Of a stretch of 40,325 nt of DNA, positions 1 to 8,172 are shown piece after piece. Each line of letters opens with the position of its first letter. Positions within the stretch are counted from its first letter, which is position 1. The DNA comes from Phycisphaeraceae bacterium (GTDB lineage Bacteria > Planctomycetota > Phycisphaerae > Phycisphaerales > Phycisphaeraceae), in contig NYZC01000202.1 in NCBI GenBank assembly GCA_002686995.1, forward strand, positions 1-40,325, in the 5' to 3' direction. Under the pieces are notes generated by a model that was not told the origin of the DNA, searched no databases, and saw nothing but the letters and a program-made list of their open reading frames with translations. Position numbers and translations under genes: made by a program.

Positions 1-18
1 ACGTACGGTTTGAACGGG

Positions 19-60
19 ATCCTCAGGAAACGGAGCTCTCGGGCCACCGCGCCTGAGGAT
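19..60 (+). promoter_or_regulatory. Hairpin covering the ribosome binding site of the aldo/keto reductase
   Basis: Positions 19-27 are the exact reverse complement of 52-60 (9 bp, 24-nt loop). The right arm contains the GAGGA Shine-Dalgarno-like sequence (55-59), six bases before the ATG at 66. Folding of the leader could therefore hide the ribosome binding site. The pairing is seen directly; a regulatory role is inference. Confidence 0.35.
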
Positions 61-65
61 TACCA

Positions 66-1067
66 ATGAATTACGTATCTCTCGGAAGAACCGGCGTGCA
101 GGTCTCGCAGCTCTGCTTCGGCACGATGTCCTTCGGCGGCGATGCCGACGAGGACACTTCCGCCGCGATGTTTCATCGATGCCGTGAGACGGGCATCAAC
201 TTCTTCGACTGCGCCAACGTCTACGCGAACGGGCGCAGCGAGGAGATCCTCGGCGGGCTCATGCGCGGCTGCCGCGACGAGATCGTCCTGACGTCGAAGG
301 CCGGCATGCCGCTGGCCGGCAGCCCGGTCGACCGCGGCCTGTCGCGCCGTCACCTGTTCCAGCAGATCGAAACGAGCCTCCGTCGCCTCGAGACCGATCG
401 TCTCGACGTCTACTTCGTGCACCATTTCGATCCGCGCACGCCGATGGACCAGACGCTGCGGGCGCTCGACGATCTGGTCCGGCAGGGCAAGATTCTCTAC
501 GCGGGCGTCAGCAACTGGTCGGCCTGGCAGATCGCCCGCTCGCTCGGCTACTGCGATCAGCACGACCTGGCCCCGTTCCTCTGCATTCAGCCGATGTACA
601 ATCTGGTGAAGCGCCAGGCCGAGGTCGAGATCCTGCCCATGGCCGAGGCAGAGAACCTGTCGGTCATCGCCTACAGCCCGCTCGGCGGCGGCCTGCTCAC
701 GGGCAAGTACGGCTCCAGCGCACACGACGACACCGGCGACGCATCGCCCCGGCGGCTCGCCGACATGCAGATGTACACGAACCGCTACGGCGACCCCGCG
801 CTGTTCGACGTCGCCCGAAGCTTCAGCGCGATGGCGCAGGCGCACGGCGTGCATCCTGCCACGCTGGCCGTCGCGTGGGTCGGCACGCACCCGGCGGTGA
901 CGTGCCCGATCATCGGGGCCCGCAACCTCGAACAGCTCGAGCCGTCGCTCGCCGCGGCCGAGTTCGACATGGCGCCCGAGCTTCGCGCCAAGGTCACGGC
1001 CCTGACCCCCGATCCGGCCCTGGCCACCGACCGCGCCGAGGAGAAGGAGGGCCTGCCGCTGCGGTGA
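66..1067 (+). CDS. Aldo/keto reductase
   Basis: This 333-residue protein is a full-length NAD(P)H-dependent aldo/keto reductase with a (beta/alpha)8 barrel fold, expected to be cytoplasmic. The family's catalytic tetrad is visible: Asp48 and Tyr53 (FDCANVY), Lys78 (TSKAG) and His119 (YFVHHFD). The C-terminal part has the usual SPLGGGLLTGKY segment. It resembles the voltage-gated potassium channel beta-subunit/YghZ-like branch of the family; the substrate cannot be told from the sequence. The start at 66 is supported by GAGGA six bases upstream. That site lies in one arm of a perfect 9-bp inverted repeat. No operon partner is evident: the next gene on this strand is 460 bp away across a repeat-rich gap. 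Confidence 0.93.
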   Translation: MNYVSLGRTGVQVSQLCFGTMSFGGDADEDTSAAMFHRCRETGINFFDCANVYANGRSEEILGGLMRGCRDEIVLTSKAGMPLAGSPVDRGLSRRHLFQQIETSLRRLETDRLDVYFVHHFDPRTPMDQTLRALDDLVRQGKILYAGVSNWSAWQIARSLGYCDQHDLAPFLCIQPMYNLVKRQAEVEILPMAEAENLSVIAYSPLGGGLLTGKYGSSAHDDTGDASPRRLADMQMYTNRYGDPALFDVARSFSAMAQAHGVHPATLAVAWVGTHPAVTCPIIGARNLEQLEPSLAAAEFDMAPELRAKVTALTPDPALATDRAEEKEGLPLR

Positions 1068-1159
1068 CCGTCTCCCGGACCGCCTCTCACGGAGGCACGG
1101 AGAAGACACGCAAAGACAGAGGACGTCAGTCGACCCGCGCCCTACAGGACACACATTGG

Positions 1160-1195
1160 GGTGCCGGATTCGGTGCCGGATTCGGTGCCGGATCT
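1160..1195. repeat. 12-bp tandem repeat, three copies
   Basis: The unit ggtgccggattc occurs at 1160-1171 and 1172-1183, and with its last two bases exchanged at 1184-1195. It lies between the aldo/keto reductase and the sulfatase. Confidence 0.9.
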
Positions 1196-1238
1196 GCAGG
1201 CGATTCGCTAGAAAACCAGCCGGATCGAGATCTGGCCG

Positions 1239-1304
1239 GACGGCATCTCGACGGCATCTTGACGGCATCTTGACGGCATCTTGACGGCATCTTGACGGCA
1301 TCTT
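1239..1304. repeat. 11-bp tandem repeat, six copies
   Basis: The unit gacggcatctt is repeated head to tail with an exact 11-bp period from 1239 to 1304; only the first copy ends in c. Degenerate copies follow to about 1330. The period is close to one helical turn. It is a likely site of length variation between strains. Confidence 0.93.
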
Positions 1305-1480
1305 GACGGACTGACGGAATCTTGACGCTACCGTAACGGCCGAGACGCTCCAGGGCATAGACCTCCAACGCGTGAGGCCGCAATGACCGGCGCCAACCAG
1401 CCTTGGCGCTCGTTCTTGTAGCCTCCGGACGCTACCGACATTCTGCGACGCTTCTGACGCCTGCGACTTGCCGACTCTCC

Positions 1481-1525
1481 TGACCCATCTGACCCATCTG
1501 ACCCTTCCGACCCTTCCGACTCCCC
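1481..1525. repeat. 9-bp tandem repeat just upstream of the sulfatase
   Basis: Units of the type tgacccatc/tgacccttc/cgacccttc follow with a 9-bp period. They end a few bases before the sulfatase ATG at 1530, so they occupy the place where a ribosome binding site would be expected. Confidence 0.8.
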
Positions 1526-1529
1526 GCCC

Positions 1530-2966
1530 ATGCCCTCACGCCCCCGCCACATCGTCGTCATCCTCGCTGACGACCTGGGCTACGGCGACATGGGCTGGAA
1601 CAATCCGGACAGTCGCATCCCGACGCCGCATCTCGATCGCCTCGCCGCCGAGGGCATGCACTTCACCGACGCCCATGCCGGGTCGAGCCTGTGCACGCCC
1701 AGCCGCTACAACCTGCTGACCGGCCGCTACGCATGGCGATCGCGACTTAAGAAGGACATCGTGTGGGAATGGGATGGGCCGCTCATCGAGCCGGACCGGC
1801 CGACGCTGGCGACCCTGCTTCGTGGCCAGGGTTACCGCACCGCGTGCATCGGCAAGTGGCACCTCGGCTGGGACTGGCCGACGCACGACGGCACGCATCC
1901 GAACGACGAGTTGCCGTTCGGCGTGCCGGTCCGTGACGTGCGACAGCAGTTCGGCCTGAACCGCATCGATCTCACCTCGCCGCTCGGGGGCGGCCCGCTT
2001 GCATGCGGGTTCGAGACCTACTTCGGCGTCGACGTGCCGAACTTTCCGCCCTACGGGTGGATCGAGGACGATCACCTCGTGGGCGCGTTCACCGTGCTCA
2101 AGCCGGATTCCATGTACGGGCGCGCCGGCTGGATGACGCCCGGGTGGACGCTGGAGGGGATGATCCCCGAGCTTACGCGGCGCGCGGTCACTTTCCTGAC
2201 AGACTCTGCGGAGCCGGGCTTTCTCTACTTCCCGCTCACCTCGCCGCATTCGCCCATCGTGCCCAACGCGCCGTTTCTCGGCCGCAGCGGCGCGGGCCGC
2301 TACGGCGACTTCGTCTGCGAGGTCGACTGGGTCGTGGGCCGGATCGTCGACGCACTGGAGCGCGCCGGCGTCCGCGACGACACGCTGCTTCTATTCACCA
2401 GCGACAACGGCCCGGAAGTCCGCACGCCCGACGATCAAGGCGCCTACGACCGCGCGCGACAATACGCGCACTTCAGCATGGGGCCGCTTCGCGGCGTGAA
2501 GTGCGACGCGTGGGAGGGCGGCCATCGCGTCCCGATGCTCGCGTCGTGGCCCGGCGTGATTGCGGCCGGAAGCCGCTGCGACCGGCTGGTCGGCCTCGGT
2601 GACCTGATGGCCACCTGCGCCGAAGCCGTCGGCGCCGAGATGCCGCCCGGCGCCGCCGAGGACAGCGAGAGCATGCTGCCGCTGCTGCGCGGCGCGGCCA
2701 GAGGCGCGCGGGACTTCGCGATCCACCACAGCGCCCAAGGCAAGTTCGTCGTGCGCCGCGGCGACTGGGTGCTGATCGACGCCCCGACGGGCGACGAGCG
2801 CGGCGAGACCGACTGGTTCAAAGCGCACCGCGGCTATCTGCCGCACGATCTGCCGGGCGAACTGTACAACCTTCGTGACGACCTGGCCGAGCGACGAAAC
2901 CTGCACGCCGAGCGCCCGGACATCGTGGCGGAGCTTGCGGCCATTCTCCAACGGGAGAAGAGATAG
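1530..2966 (+). CDS. Type I sulfatase (arylsulfatase A-like)
   Basis: This 478-residue protein belongs to the alkaline-phosphatase superfamily of formylglycine-dependent sulfatases, which hydrolyse sulfate esters. The FGly signature CTPSR starts at Cys55 (SSLCTPSRYNLLTGRY), so activity should need a formylglycine-generating enzyme or an anaerobic maturase, neither of which is in this window. Metal and substrate residues are visible at Asp14-Asp15 (ILADDLGYGD), Lys109/His111 (GKWHLG) and Asp292-Asn293 (FTSDNGPE). There is no signal peptide from this start, unlike many planctomycete sulfatases, so it is either cytoplasmic or the start is misjudged. No good Shine-Dalgarno is present; a 9-bp tandem repeat fills that place. 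The substrate is unknown; planctomycete sulfatases often act on sulfated polysaccharides. Confidence 0.93.
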   Translation: MPSRPRHIVVILADDLGYGDMGWNNPDSRIPTPHLDRLAAEGMHFTDAHAGSSLCTPSRYNLLTGRYAWRSRLKKDIVWEWDGPLIEPDRPTLATLLRGQGYRTACIGKWHLGWDWPTHDGTHPNDELPFGVPVRDVRQQFGLNRIDLTSPLGGGPLACGFETYFGVDVPNFPPYGWIEDDHLVGAFTVLKPDSMYGRAGWMTPGWTLEGMIPELTRRAVTFLTDSAEPGFLYFPLTSPHSPIVPNAPFLGRSGAGRYGDFVCEVDWVVGRIVDALERAGVRDDTLLLFTSDNGPEVRTPDDQGAYDRARQYAHFSMGPLRGVKCDAWEGGHRVPMLASWPGVIAAGSRCDRLVGLGDLMATCAEAVGAEMPPGAAEDSESMLPLLRGAARGARDFAIHHSAQGKFVVRRGDWVLIDAPTGDERGETDWFKAHRGYLPHDLPGELYNLRDDLAERRNLHAERPDIVAELAAILQREKR

Positions 2967-3328
2967 GCCCAACAACAGACGCGCAATCGACGTCCGCAAG
3001 CCCCCTTTCCGAGGGGATCGGGGAGTTGTCGCATCGTCCGGACCTGGCATCAAGAAGGGTTGCGGGCTTCGGCCCGCCCTGTGCTTGTTGTGGCCATTGC
3101 GGTCAGCGGAGCACCGGTTACGCCCGGATCAATCTCGGGTCTGACGCTTCAGATTCCCATGAGTGACCGTTTTGGCCGGATCGGATGTCAACGGTCGGCA
3201 ACCGATCGGCCCCAGGCGACCCATCCGCTGCCCCCGGATCTTTTCGTTCCGTCGTCTCTTGGAAACAAGCGAGGCGGCGTTACACTAAAACGCGGGCGAC
3301 CTGCTGCTTTTTCGACCAGGTGCATCGC
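2967..3328. other. Intergenic region upstream of the PhnD-like gene
   Basis: No convincing gene is seen in these 362 bp. It carries small GC-rich inverted repeats (for example gcgggcttcggcccgc near 3062) and a promoter-like pair of hexamers listed separately. Confidence 0.5.
3259..3286 (+). promoter_or_regulatory. Candidate sigma70-type promoter for the PhnD-like/kinase pair
   Basis: TTGGAA at 3259-3264 and TACACT at 3281-3286 are separated by 16 bp and each match four of six consensus bases. Transcription would start about 35-40 bp before the ATG at 3329. This is a visual match only. Confidence 0.3.
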
Positions 3329-4240
3329 ATGTTCACCATGACTGATCCGCGGACCGGCGACCGGAGCCGGTCGTGGTTCGGCCTGCTCGTGTTCGGCCTG
3401 CTGACGGCCGCGCCCGGATGTGGCTCCTCGGACGCCCCCAGCGCGATCCACGGCACCATTCGAGTCGGCGTGCTGCCGGGCGAGAACCGCGATGCGCTGC
3501 GGGACCAGTTCGGACCGCTTCTGACTTATCTCGGCAGTGAAACGGGCGTGACATACGAGTTGGTGCTTCATGATTCCTACGAGGAATTTCAGCAGGCTTT
3601 CGAGCGCAGGAAGGTGGATCTGGGATGGTTCGGCGGATATACGTTTGCCAACGTCTACCGCTCCAGTGGCGCCGTCCCGCTCGTGTCACGCAGTCGCGAT
3701 TCGCGATTCACCAGCTACTTCCTGGTGCGCACTGACAATTCCGCTCACGACCTGAACGACATGCGCGGCAGGAGATTTGCATTCGGCTCGCGTCTTTCGA
3801 CTTCGGGCCACCTGATGCCTCGGTTTTTCCTGCAGAACCGGGGTATCGATCCGGAATCGTTCTTCCGCGAGATCCGATTCACCGGAGCGCATGACCGGAC
3901 CGCCATGGCCGTACGCGATGGCGAGGTCGACCTTGGCGTGGCGAACGGCTCGATCATTGACACCATGTACGCGTCGGGAAAGCTGGACCCTCGGGAAGTG
4001 CGGATTCTCAGGGTGACGCCACCCTTCATGGACTATGTGTGGGCGTGTCAACCTCACCTGGAACCGCAGTTCCGTTCGAGGCTGATCGACGCATTCCTTG
4101 ACTTGTCGGTGCATACGCCAGCTCACAAGCTCGTATTGAGCCCGTTGCGCGCCAGGTACTTCGTGCCGGTCGACATTGACCAGTTCAAGGACCTGATCGG
4201 AATCATCGAACAACTTGCGATCGCGGAGACTGCAGGATGA
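3329..4240 (+). CDS. PhnD-like phosphate/phosphite/phosphonate-type binding lipoprotein
   Basis: This 303-residue protein looks like a periplasmic binding protein of the PhnD family. After a short basic N-terminus it has a hydrophobic stretch (residues 17-29) ending at Cys31 (LTAAPGCGSS), a plausible though imperfect lipobox. The mature part starts IRVGVLPGENRDALRDQFGP, the usual opening of PhnD-type proteins, and contains LGWFGGYTFANVYR and a DLGVANGSIIDTM segment like the ligand-binding loops of the family. The ATG at 3329 is chosen because it directly precedes the export signal; the frame is open further upstream. Its TGA overlaps the next gene's ATG (ATGA at 4237-4240). With no ABC permease or ATPase nearby and a sensor kinase coupled to it, it is more likely a ligand-sensing subunit than a transport component. 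The ligand is unknown. Confidence 0.85.
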   Translation: MFTMTDPRTGDRSRSWFGLLVFGLLTAAPGCGSSDAPSAIHGTIRVGVLPGENRDALRDQFGPLLTYLGSETGVTYELVLHDSYEEFQQAFERRKVDLGWFGGYTFANVYRSSGAVPLVSRSRDSRFTSYFLVRTDNSAHDLNDMRGRRFAFGSRLSTSGHLMPRFFLQNRGIDPESFFREIRFTGAHDRTAMAVRDGEVDLGVANGSIIDTMYASGKLDPREVRILRVTPPFMDYVWACQPHLEPQFRSRLIDAFLDLSVHTPAHKLVLSPLRARYFVPVDIDQFKDLIGIIEQLAIAETAG

Positions 4241-6417
4241 ACGTGCCGCAGGACGCGGCCAAGCCCGCGCCGACCAGCATTCTGCGCTACGTCTACCTGC
4301 TCGTCGGGGTCGTCGTCGTGACGGCGATCGCTGTCGGCGTCGCCCTGCTGCGCGGCCGCCAGGACATCTCGGCGATCGAGTCGATGTCGAGCGCGTATCA
4401 CCAGGCAACGCGCATCGATCTTGCGGAAATCGAGTTCGAGTTGAACGCGATCGAGCGGATGCTCGCCCGTCACGCGCTCGGCGGCGGCGACGACGAGGCC
4501 ACGGATCGCGAGCACTTTGAGCTCACCCTCTCATCGCTGATCATCGACCGTTACGTCGATTCGATCCTCGCGACCCAGCGTCAGTTCGATCATGCTCAAT
4601 TCGAGGCCCCCGGCCGGCGGCTGCACGGCGCCGCCGACATCCTCCGGGAGGCGATCGCCCGGCGGGAGGGTCCCACGAGCATCTGGCCAAAGCTGGATTT
4701 GTTCGAAATCCGGTGCTACCAGCTCGATCGCCTTCACGAGATCGCCTATCGCCGGAACGTGAGATACATCAGGAGCAACCCGGGCACGGTCGTCTACATC
4801 GGCCTGGTCGCCCTCCTGTTCTGCAGCGGCGGCGCCGCGTTCCATGTCCTGCTTCGACTGACCAAGCGTGCGATTGACCGGCGGCTCCAGGCCGAGGAGA
4901 TCCTCGGGCAGAGTGAATACAGGTTTCGGACGATCGTCGAAACCACGGAGGAGTGGATCTGGGAAATCAATCTGGACGGCTTGCACACCTATTCGAATCC
5001 CGCTGTCGTAGGAATACTCGGGTACGCGGTCGACGAGGTCGTCGGCACGAACAGCTTTCACCTGATTTACGAATCCGATCAGAAAGCGGTCCGGGGTCGC
5101 CTGCAGCATCTGATCGACAACCAGGAAGGTTGGCGCGGATGGGTCATCCGCTGGAAGCACAGGGACGGGTCAATTCGATTCCTGGAGAGCAACGCCGTCC
5201 CGCTGTTCGATATCGACCGCAGGCTCGTCGGCTTTCGCGGTGCTGACCGCGACATCACCCGTCGCATGAAGGCCGAAGAAGAGACAAGGAGCTTTCAGGA
5301 TGAACTCGTTCACGTGCAGAAACTCAATGCGATCGGCACGCTGGCAAGCGGGGTGGCCCACGATTTCAACAATCTCCTGACGGCGATTGACGGATACGCG
5401 GACCTGATTCAGGCCGAGATGGTCGATGACGACCCGGCGCTCAAGTACGCCCGGATGATCGGCGAGGTGACGCGTCAGGCCGCGGGCGTGAGCCAGGCGT
5501 TGCTGACGTTCGCGCGCAGGTCCGAAAGTGACAAGAGGCCCATCAACATCATCCAGGTCACGGATGAGGCGATCCTGATGTTGCAGCGCCTGCTGCCTTC
5601 GTCGATCGTGCTGCAGCGTCGACTTGACCGCGACGACCTGTGGGTCTTCGGAAACGACGTTCAGATCAAGCAGGTGCTGATGAACCTCGCTCTCAACGCG
5701 CGTGACGCGATGCCGGCCGGGGGCTCGCTCGAGATCAGGGTCGAGGGGGTCGAAAGCAAAGCGATGATCACGGTGTCCGACACGGGCGAAGGTATGACGC
5801 CCGAAACGGTGAATCGCATTTTCGAGCCCTTCTTCACGACGAAACCGAGAGAGCAGGGAACAGGACTCGGCCTGGACGTGATCCACGGGATCATCCAGGA
5901 TCACGGCGGGAGCATTGACGTTGATTCCCGGCCGGGGCGCGGAACATCGCTGAACGTCCATCTGCCGCGGTGCGACGCGCCGACCGCAATCCGGTCGCCG
6001 GAGGCGTCCGCGCCCGACGCGCATCGCGGCGTCGGCCTGATCCTGGTCGCCGAAGACAACGAGCATATTCGTGAGCTGTTGTGCGAGGCGCTCACGATCG
6101 CCGGCTACCAGACGGTCCAGACAGGCGATGGTGATGAAACGGTGGCGGCTTTCCGCCGACATGCGGACGCTGTTCACCTGGTGATTCTGGATCTCGATCT
6201 GCCGAAGAAGACGGGACAGCAATGCCTCAAGGAGTTGCGCGACGGAGGCAGCCGGGTGCCGGTCCTGATCGTGTCGGGCAACCCCGGCGAGATCTCCGGT
6301 GAATCCGCGAACGGCGGAGTCTACGTGATGCAAAAACCCTTCCGAATGACCGACGTCGTGGTCCGGATCAACAGCATCCTCAATTCGGTGGGAGAAGCGG
6401 CGAGTCTTTCGAGTTGA
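4237..6417 (+). CDS. Hybrid sensor histidine kinase with PAS and receiver domains
   Basis: This 726-residue membrane protein has a transmembrane helix at about 16-38, an extracytoplasmic region to about 183, and a second helix at about 184-207. A PAS domain follows (about 225-345). The dimerisation/phosphoacceptor domain has His375 in GVAHDFNNLLTAIDGY. The ATPase domain shows the N box (Asn487), G1 box (DTGEGM, Asp515) and G2 box (GTGLGL, 541-546). The C-terminal receiver domain (about 600-715) has Asp607, phospho-acceptor Asp652 (VILDLDLP) and Lys700. It overlaps the PhnD-like gene by four bases, so the two are probably made together; the binding protein may present its ligand to the periplasmic part of the kinase. 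No separate output regulator is encoded nearby, so the phosphoryl target is unknown. Confidence 0.93.
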   Translation: MNVPQDAAKPAPTSILRYVYLLVGVVVVTAIAVGVALLRGRQDISAIESMSSAYHQATRIDLAEIEFELNAIERMLARHALGGGDDEATDREHFELTLSSLIIDRYVDSILATQRQFDHAQFEAPGRRLHGAADILREAIARREGPTSIWPKLDLFEIRCYQLDRLHEIAYRRNVRYIRSNPGTVVYIGLVALLFCSGGAAFHVLLRLTKRAIDRRLQAEEILGQSEYRFRTIVETTEEWIWEINLDGLHTYSNPAVVGILGYAVDEVVGTNSFHLIYESDQKAVRGRLQHLIDNQEGWRGWVIRWKHRDGSIRFLESNAVPLFDIDRRLVGFRGADRDITRRMKAEEETRSFQDELVHVQKLNAIGTLASGVAHDFNNLLTAIDGYADLIQAEMVDDDPALKYARMIGEVTRQAAGVSQALLTFARRSESDKRPINIIQVTDEAILMLQRLLPSSIVLQRRLDRDDLWVFGNDVQIKQVLMNLALNARDAMPAGGSLEIRVEGVESKAMITVSDTGEGMTPETVNRIFEPFFTTKPREQGTGLGLDVIHGIIQDHGGSIDVDSRPGRGTSLNVHLPRCDAPTAIRSPEASAPDAHRGVGLILVAEDNEHIRELLCEALTIAGYQTVQTGDGDETVAAFRRHADAVHLVILDLDLPKKTGQQCLKELRDGGSRVPVLIVSGNPGEISGESANGGVYVMQKPFRMTDVVVRINSILNSVGEAASLSS

Positions 6418-6418
6418 C

Positions 6419-6995
6419 GTCGCACGTCGGCGTGGACGCGTCCGCCACGTTCAGCAATGTGCGCGGCGTCCAGTCCAGTTCTGGCGCATGTTTCTGCCTG
6501 TCGTCCGCGATCCGACCGATGCCATGGCCCATGGCGTCGAGGATCGTATGCCCGAGCACGGGAATGTCTCCCGTGTCGATGCGCACGCCCTGCAGGTGCC
6601 GGTCCACCGAATCCATGAACGCGTCGAGGTCGGACGACGCGACTCAGGTCCACGGAAGGGTGGCCGGCTTCCGGTCCCATTCGTTCATGATCTGCTTGCA
6701 TTCACACAGAGCCGCGATCCGATCAAGAATCAGCGAAAAGATCGAATCAAGATGCTCCGGCGCCGCGTCGTGCGCCCGCGACACGACCCGGTGGCTCTGA
6801 TCGAAACACACGCGATCGGCGTCATTGATGTCCTGGAAGAACGGCACGAGCGCAGCCGGATCGATGGCGTCCGCATGCCCGACCCACTCCGCACGGAAAG
6901 TCCGGGTCTGGTGCTCGATATCGAGCCAGTCGGGGATCTCTTCACCCATCCCGAAAAACAGCAGGCCGGGAGAGAAGTACCAGGCGGGGCCCCCC
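6419..6995 (-). pseudogene. Remnant of an unrecognised gene, with an in-frame stop
   Basis: One minus-strand frame reads as natural protein from the G/C run at 6986-6995 down to a TGA at 6644-6646 (segments FFGMGEEIPDWLDIEHQTR and CECKQIMNEWDRKPATLPWT). The same frame then resumes directly after the stop (DSVDRHLQGVRIDTGD, LGHTILDAMGHGIGRIADD) until it runs into the 3' end of the kinase gene. Composition continues smoothly across the stop, so this looks like one ancestral protein of at least 190 residues interrupted by a nonsense change. I do not recognise the family. It lacks its own start and is joined upstream to a truncated methyltransferase in another frame. Selenocysteine readthrough seems unlikely, as there is no obvious hairpin after the TGA and no catalytic context. 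Confidence 0.55.
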
Positions 6996-7377
6996 TGATG
7001 CAAGAGGTGGCGATGTCGTACGAATCGGTCGAGACGATGGAGTCGAGATGCGCCGCGTCGGAGACGTGGTACGTGATGCCAAGGGGGTTTTCCGCCTCGA
7101 TGCGCCTGGCGTGATCGATCATCCGCGGCGACAGGTCGACGCCCGTGACCGCGGCCCCGCGCGTCGCCATCTCGCGCGAGAAATACCCGTTTCCGCATCC
7201 AAGATCCAGAGGCCGCAGGCCCGCCACGTCTCCGCAATGCGCCACGCGTTCCGGTCCGAAGAAGTCGTATCGATAGTCGTCGCGCCCGGACGCCTGCCCC
7301 TTCACGTACGCGTCTGCCGCGGCATCCCAGCATCGTCGAACGGATTCGGCGTCGAACCTGTCGGCGGTTTCCGGCAT
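6990..7377 (-). pseudogene. Truncated class I SAM-dependent methyltransferase
   Basis: The frame starting with ATG at 7377 encodes about 130 residues of a Rossmann-fold methyltransferase. It has the SAM-binding motif I (LDLGCGNGYFSREMA), the acidic residue ending strand 2 (VTGVDLSPRMIDHARR), and SDAAHLDS and DSYDIATSC, the positions of motifs II/III. Immediately after this the frame reaches a homopolymer run (four G, six C at 6986-6995) and turns into low-quality translation. The other frame there continues with an unrelated sequence rather than a methyltransferase C-terminus. The gene therefore appears cut off at about half length. It starts 29 bp after the dioxygenase-like gene on the same strand and may once have been in its operon. 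Confidence 0.65.
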
Positions 7378-7406
7378 GACGGGCCCCGATTCCGATCGAA
7401 CGACAA

Positions 7407-8171
7407 CTACCTGTCTCGCCGGCCGAAGACCTTCGTGTACCTGCGGTTGGCCATGAGGTGCCGCGTCGAGGCATCCATGTAGTTGACGCTGAACAACCGC
7501 CGCGCGTCCTCGGTCGCGTTGGGCCCGGAGCAGTGCAGCGTGAGATGATGGACCAGCACGACGGCGCCGCGCGCCATCTCCAGGTTCGTCGGCTCGGCCC
7601 GGCAGTGCTCGCGTATCTGCCGCTCGGTCAGGAATCCCTCGGGGTCGTCGGGGTTGATCGGCCCCAGGCGGTGACTGGCCGGGATGACCTGGATGCAGCC
7701 GTTGTCGGCGGTCGCGGGGTCGAGCGCCGTCCACGCGGTCAGGCGCGGCTGGCGATCGAACTTCGTCCACATGTGCTGATGCCAGCGCACCTCGGTGCGG
7801 TCGCCCGCCGGCTTGTTGGCGATCATCGCACGGTAGCAGGCGATCGCCGTGTCACGATCGTATACGTGGTTGCACGCCCGCCAGAACAGCGGCGTCTGGA
7901 TGTAGCGCAGAAAGACCGCATCGTGGTCGAGTCCCTCGACCATCGCGTAATTGAGGTTGGCACCGGGATGGCGGCCGCGCGTCGGCACGGGGTCGTGGTA
8001 GTGCGCGCGCAGCATCACGCGCGCGTAGTCCACCTCGGCGGTGCCGAGCATGATCTCGTCGCTCCGCCGCTGCATCACCTCCAGCTCCGAGTCCGATGCG
8101 ACCTGCCCGATGTCGACGTAGCCGTGCTCGTCGAACGAACGCCACTGCTCTTCGCTGATGTTGGCGATCAT
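7407..8171 (-). CDS. Phytanoyl-CoA dioxygenase (PhyH)-like protein with HxH metal motif
   Basis: This 254-residue protein has the overall pattern of the PhyH branch of Fe(II)/2-oxoglutarate oxygenases. It has an N-terminal SEEQWRSFDEHGYVDIG, the central metal motif region TEVRWHQHMWTKF, WTALDPATADNGCIQVIPASH, the distal histidine His213 (LTLHCSGPN) and the 2-oxoglutarate-binding arginine near Arg224/225 (DARRLFSVNY). The first metal motif, usually HxD, reads His131-Gln-His133. The codon is CAC where the usual Asp would be GAC. This either alters the iron ligand set or marks a subfamily. The start is placed at ATG 8171, one base after the stop of the DciA-like gene, and the methyltransferase remnant follows, so the three probably formed one transcript. 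The substrate is unknown. Confidence 0.85.
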   Translation of the reverse strand: MIANISEEQWRSFDEHGYVDIGQVASDSELEVMQRRSDEIMLGTAEVDYARVMLRAHYHDPVPTRGRHPGANLNYAMVEGLDHDAVFLRYIQTPLFWRACNHVYDRDTAIACYRAMIANKPAGDRTEVRWHQHMWTKFDRQPRLTAWTALDPATADNGCIQVIPASHRLGPINPDDPEGFLTERQIREHCRAEPTNLEMARGAVVLVHHLTLHCSGPNATEDARRLFSVNYMDASTRHLMANRRYTKVFGRRDR

Positions 8172-8172
8172 G

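Larger units (their letters stand above)
1068..1529. other. Repeat-rich intergenic region
   Basis: No gene is supported in these 462 bp. The region holds three separate families of short tandem repeats (12-bp, 11-bp and 9-bp units, listed individually) and a purine-rich phrase near 1086-1122 (acggaggcacggagaagac), which resembles a dispersed phrase I associate with planctomycete and verrucomicrobial intergenic DNA. Open frames here on either strand translate only into low-complexity repeats. Confidence 0.7.

Noticed and set aside
1239-1304. The 11-bp repeats as a CRISPR array
   Set aside because: The units are contiguous with no spacers and far too short; there are no cas genes.
1328-1561. 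Minus-strand frame with Ser-Asp-Gly repeats as a small gene
   Set aside because: The repeats are simply the translation of the 9-bp DNA repeat, and there is no start signal or conserved feature.
6644-6646. TGA in the gene remnant as a possible selenocysteine codon
   Set aside because: No convincing SECIS-like hairpin directly after it, no redox motif around it, and the gene also lacks a start and is joined to a truncated neighbour, so decay is simpler.
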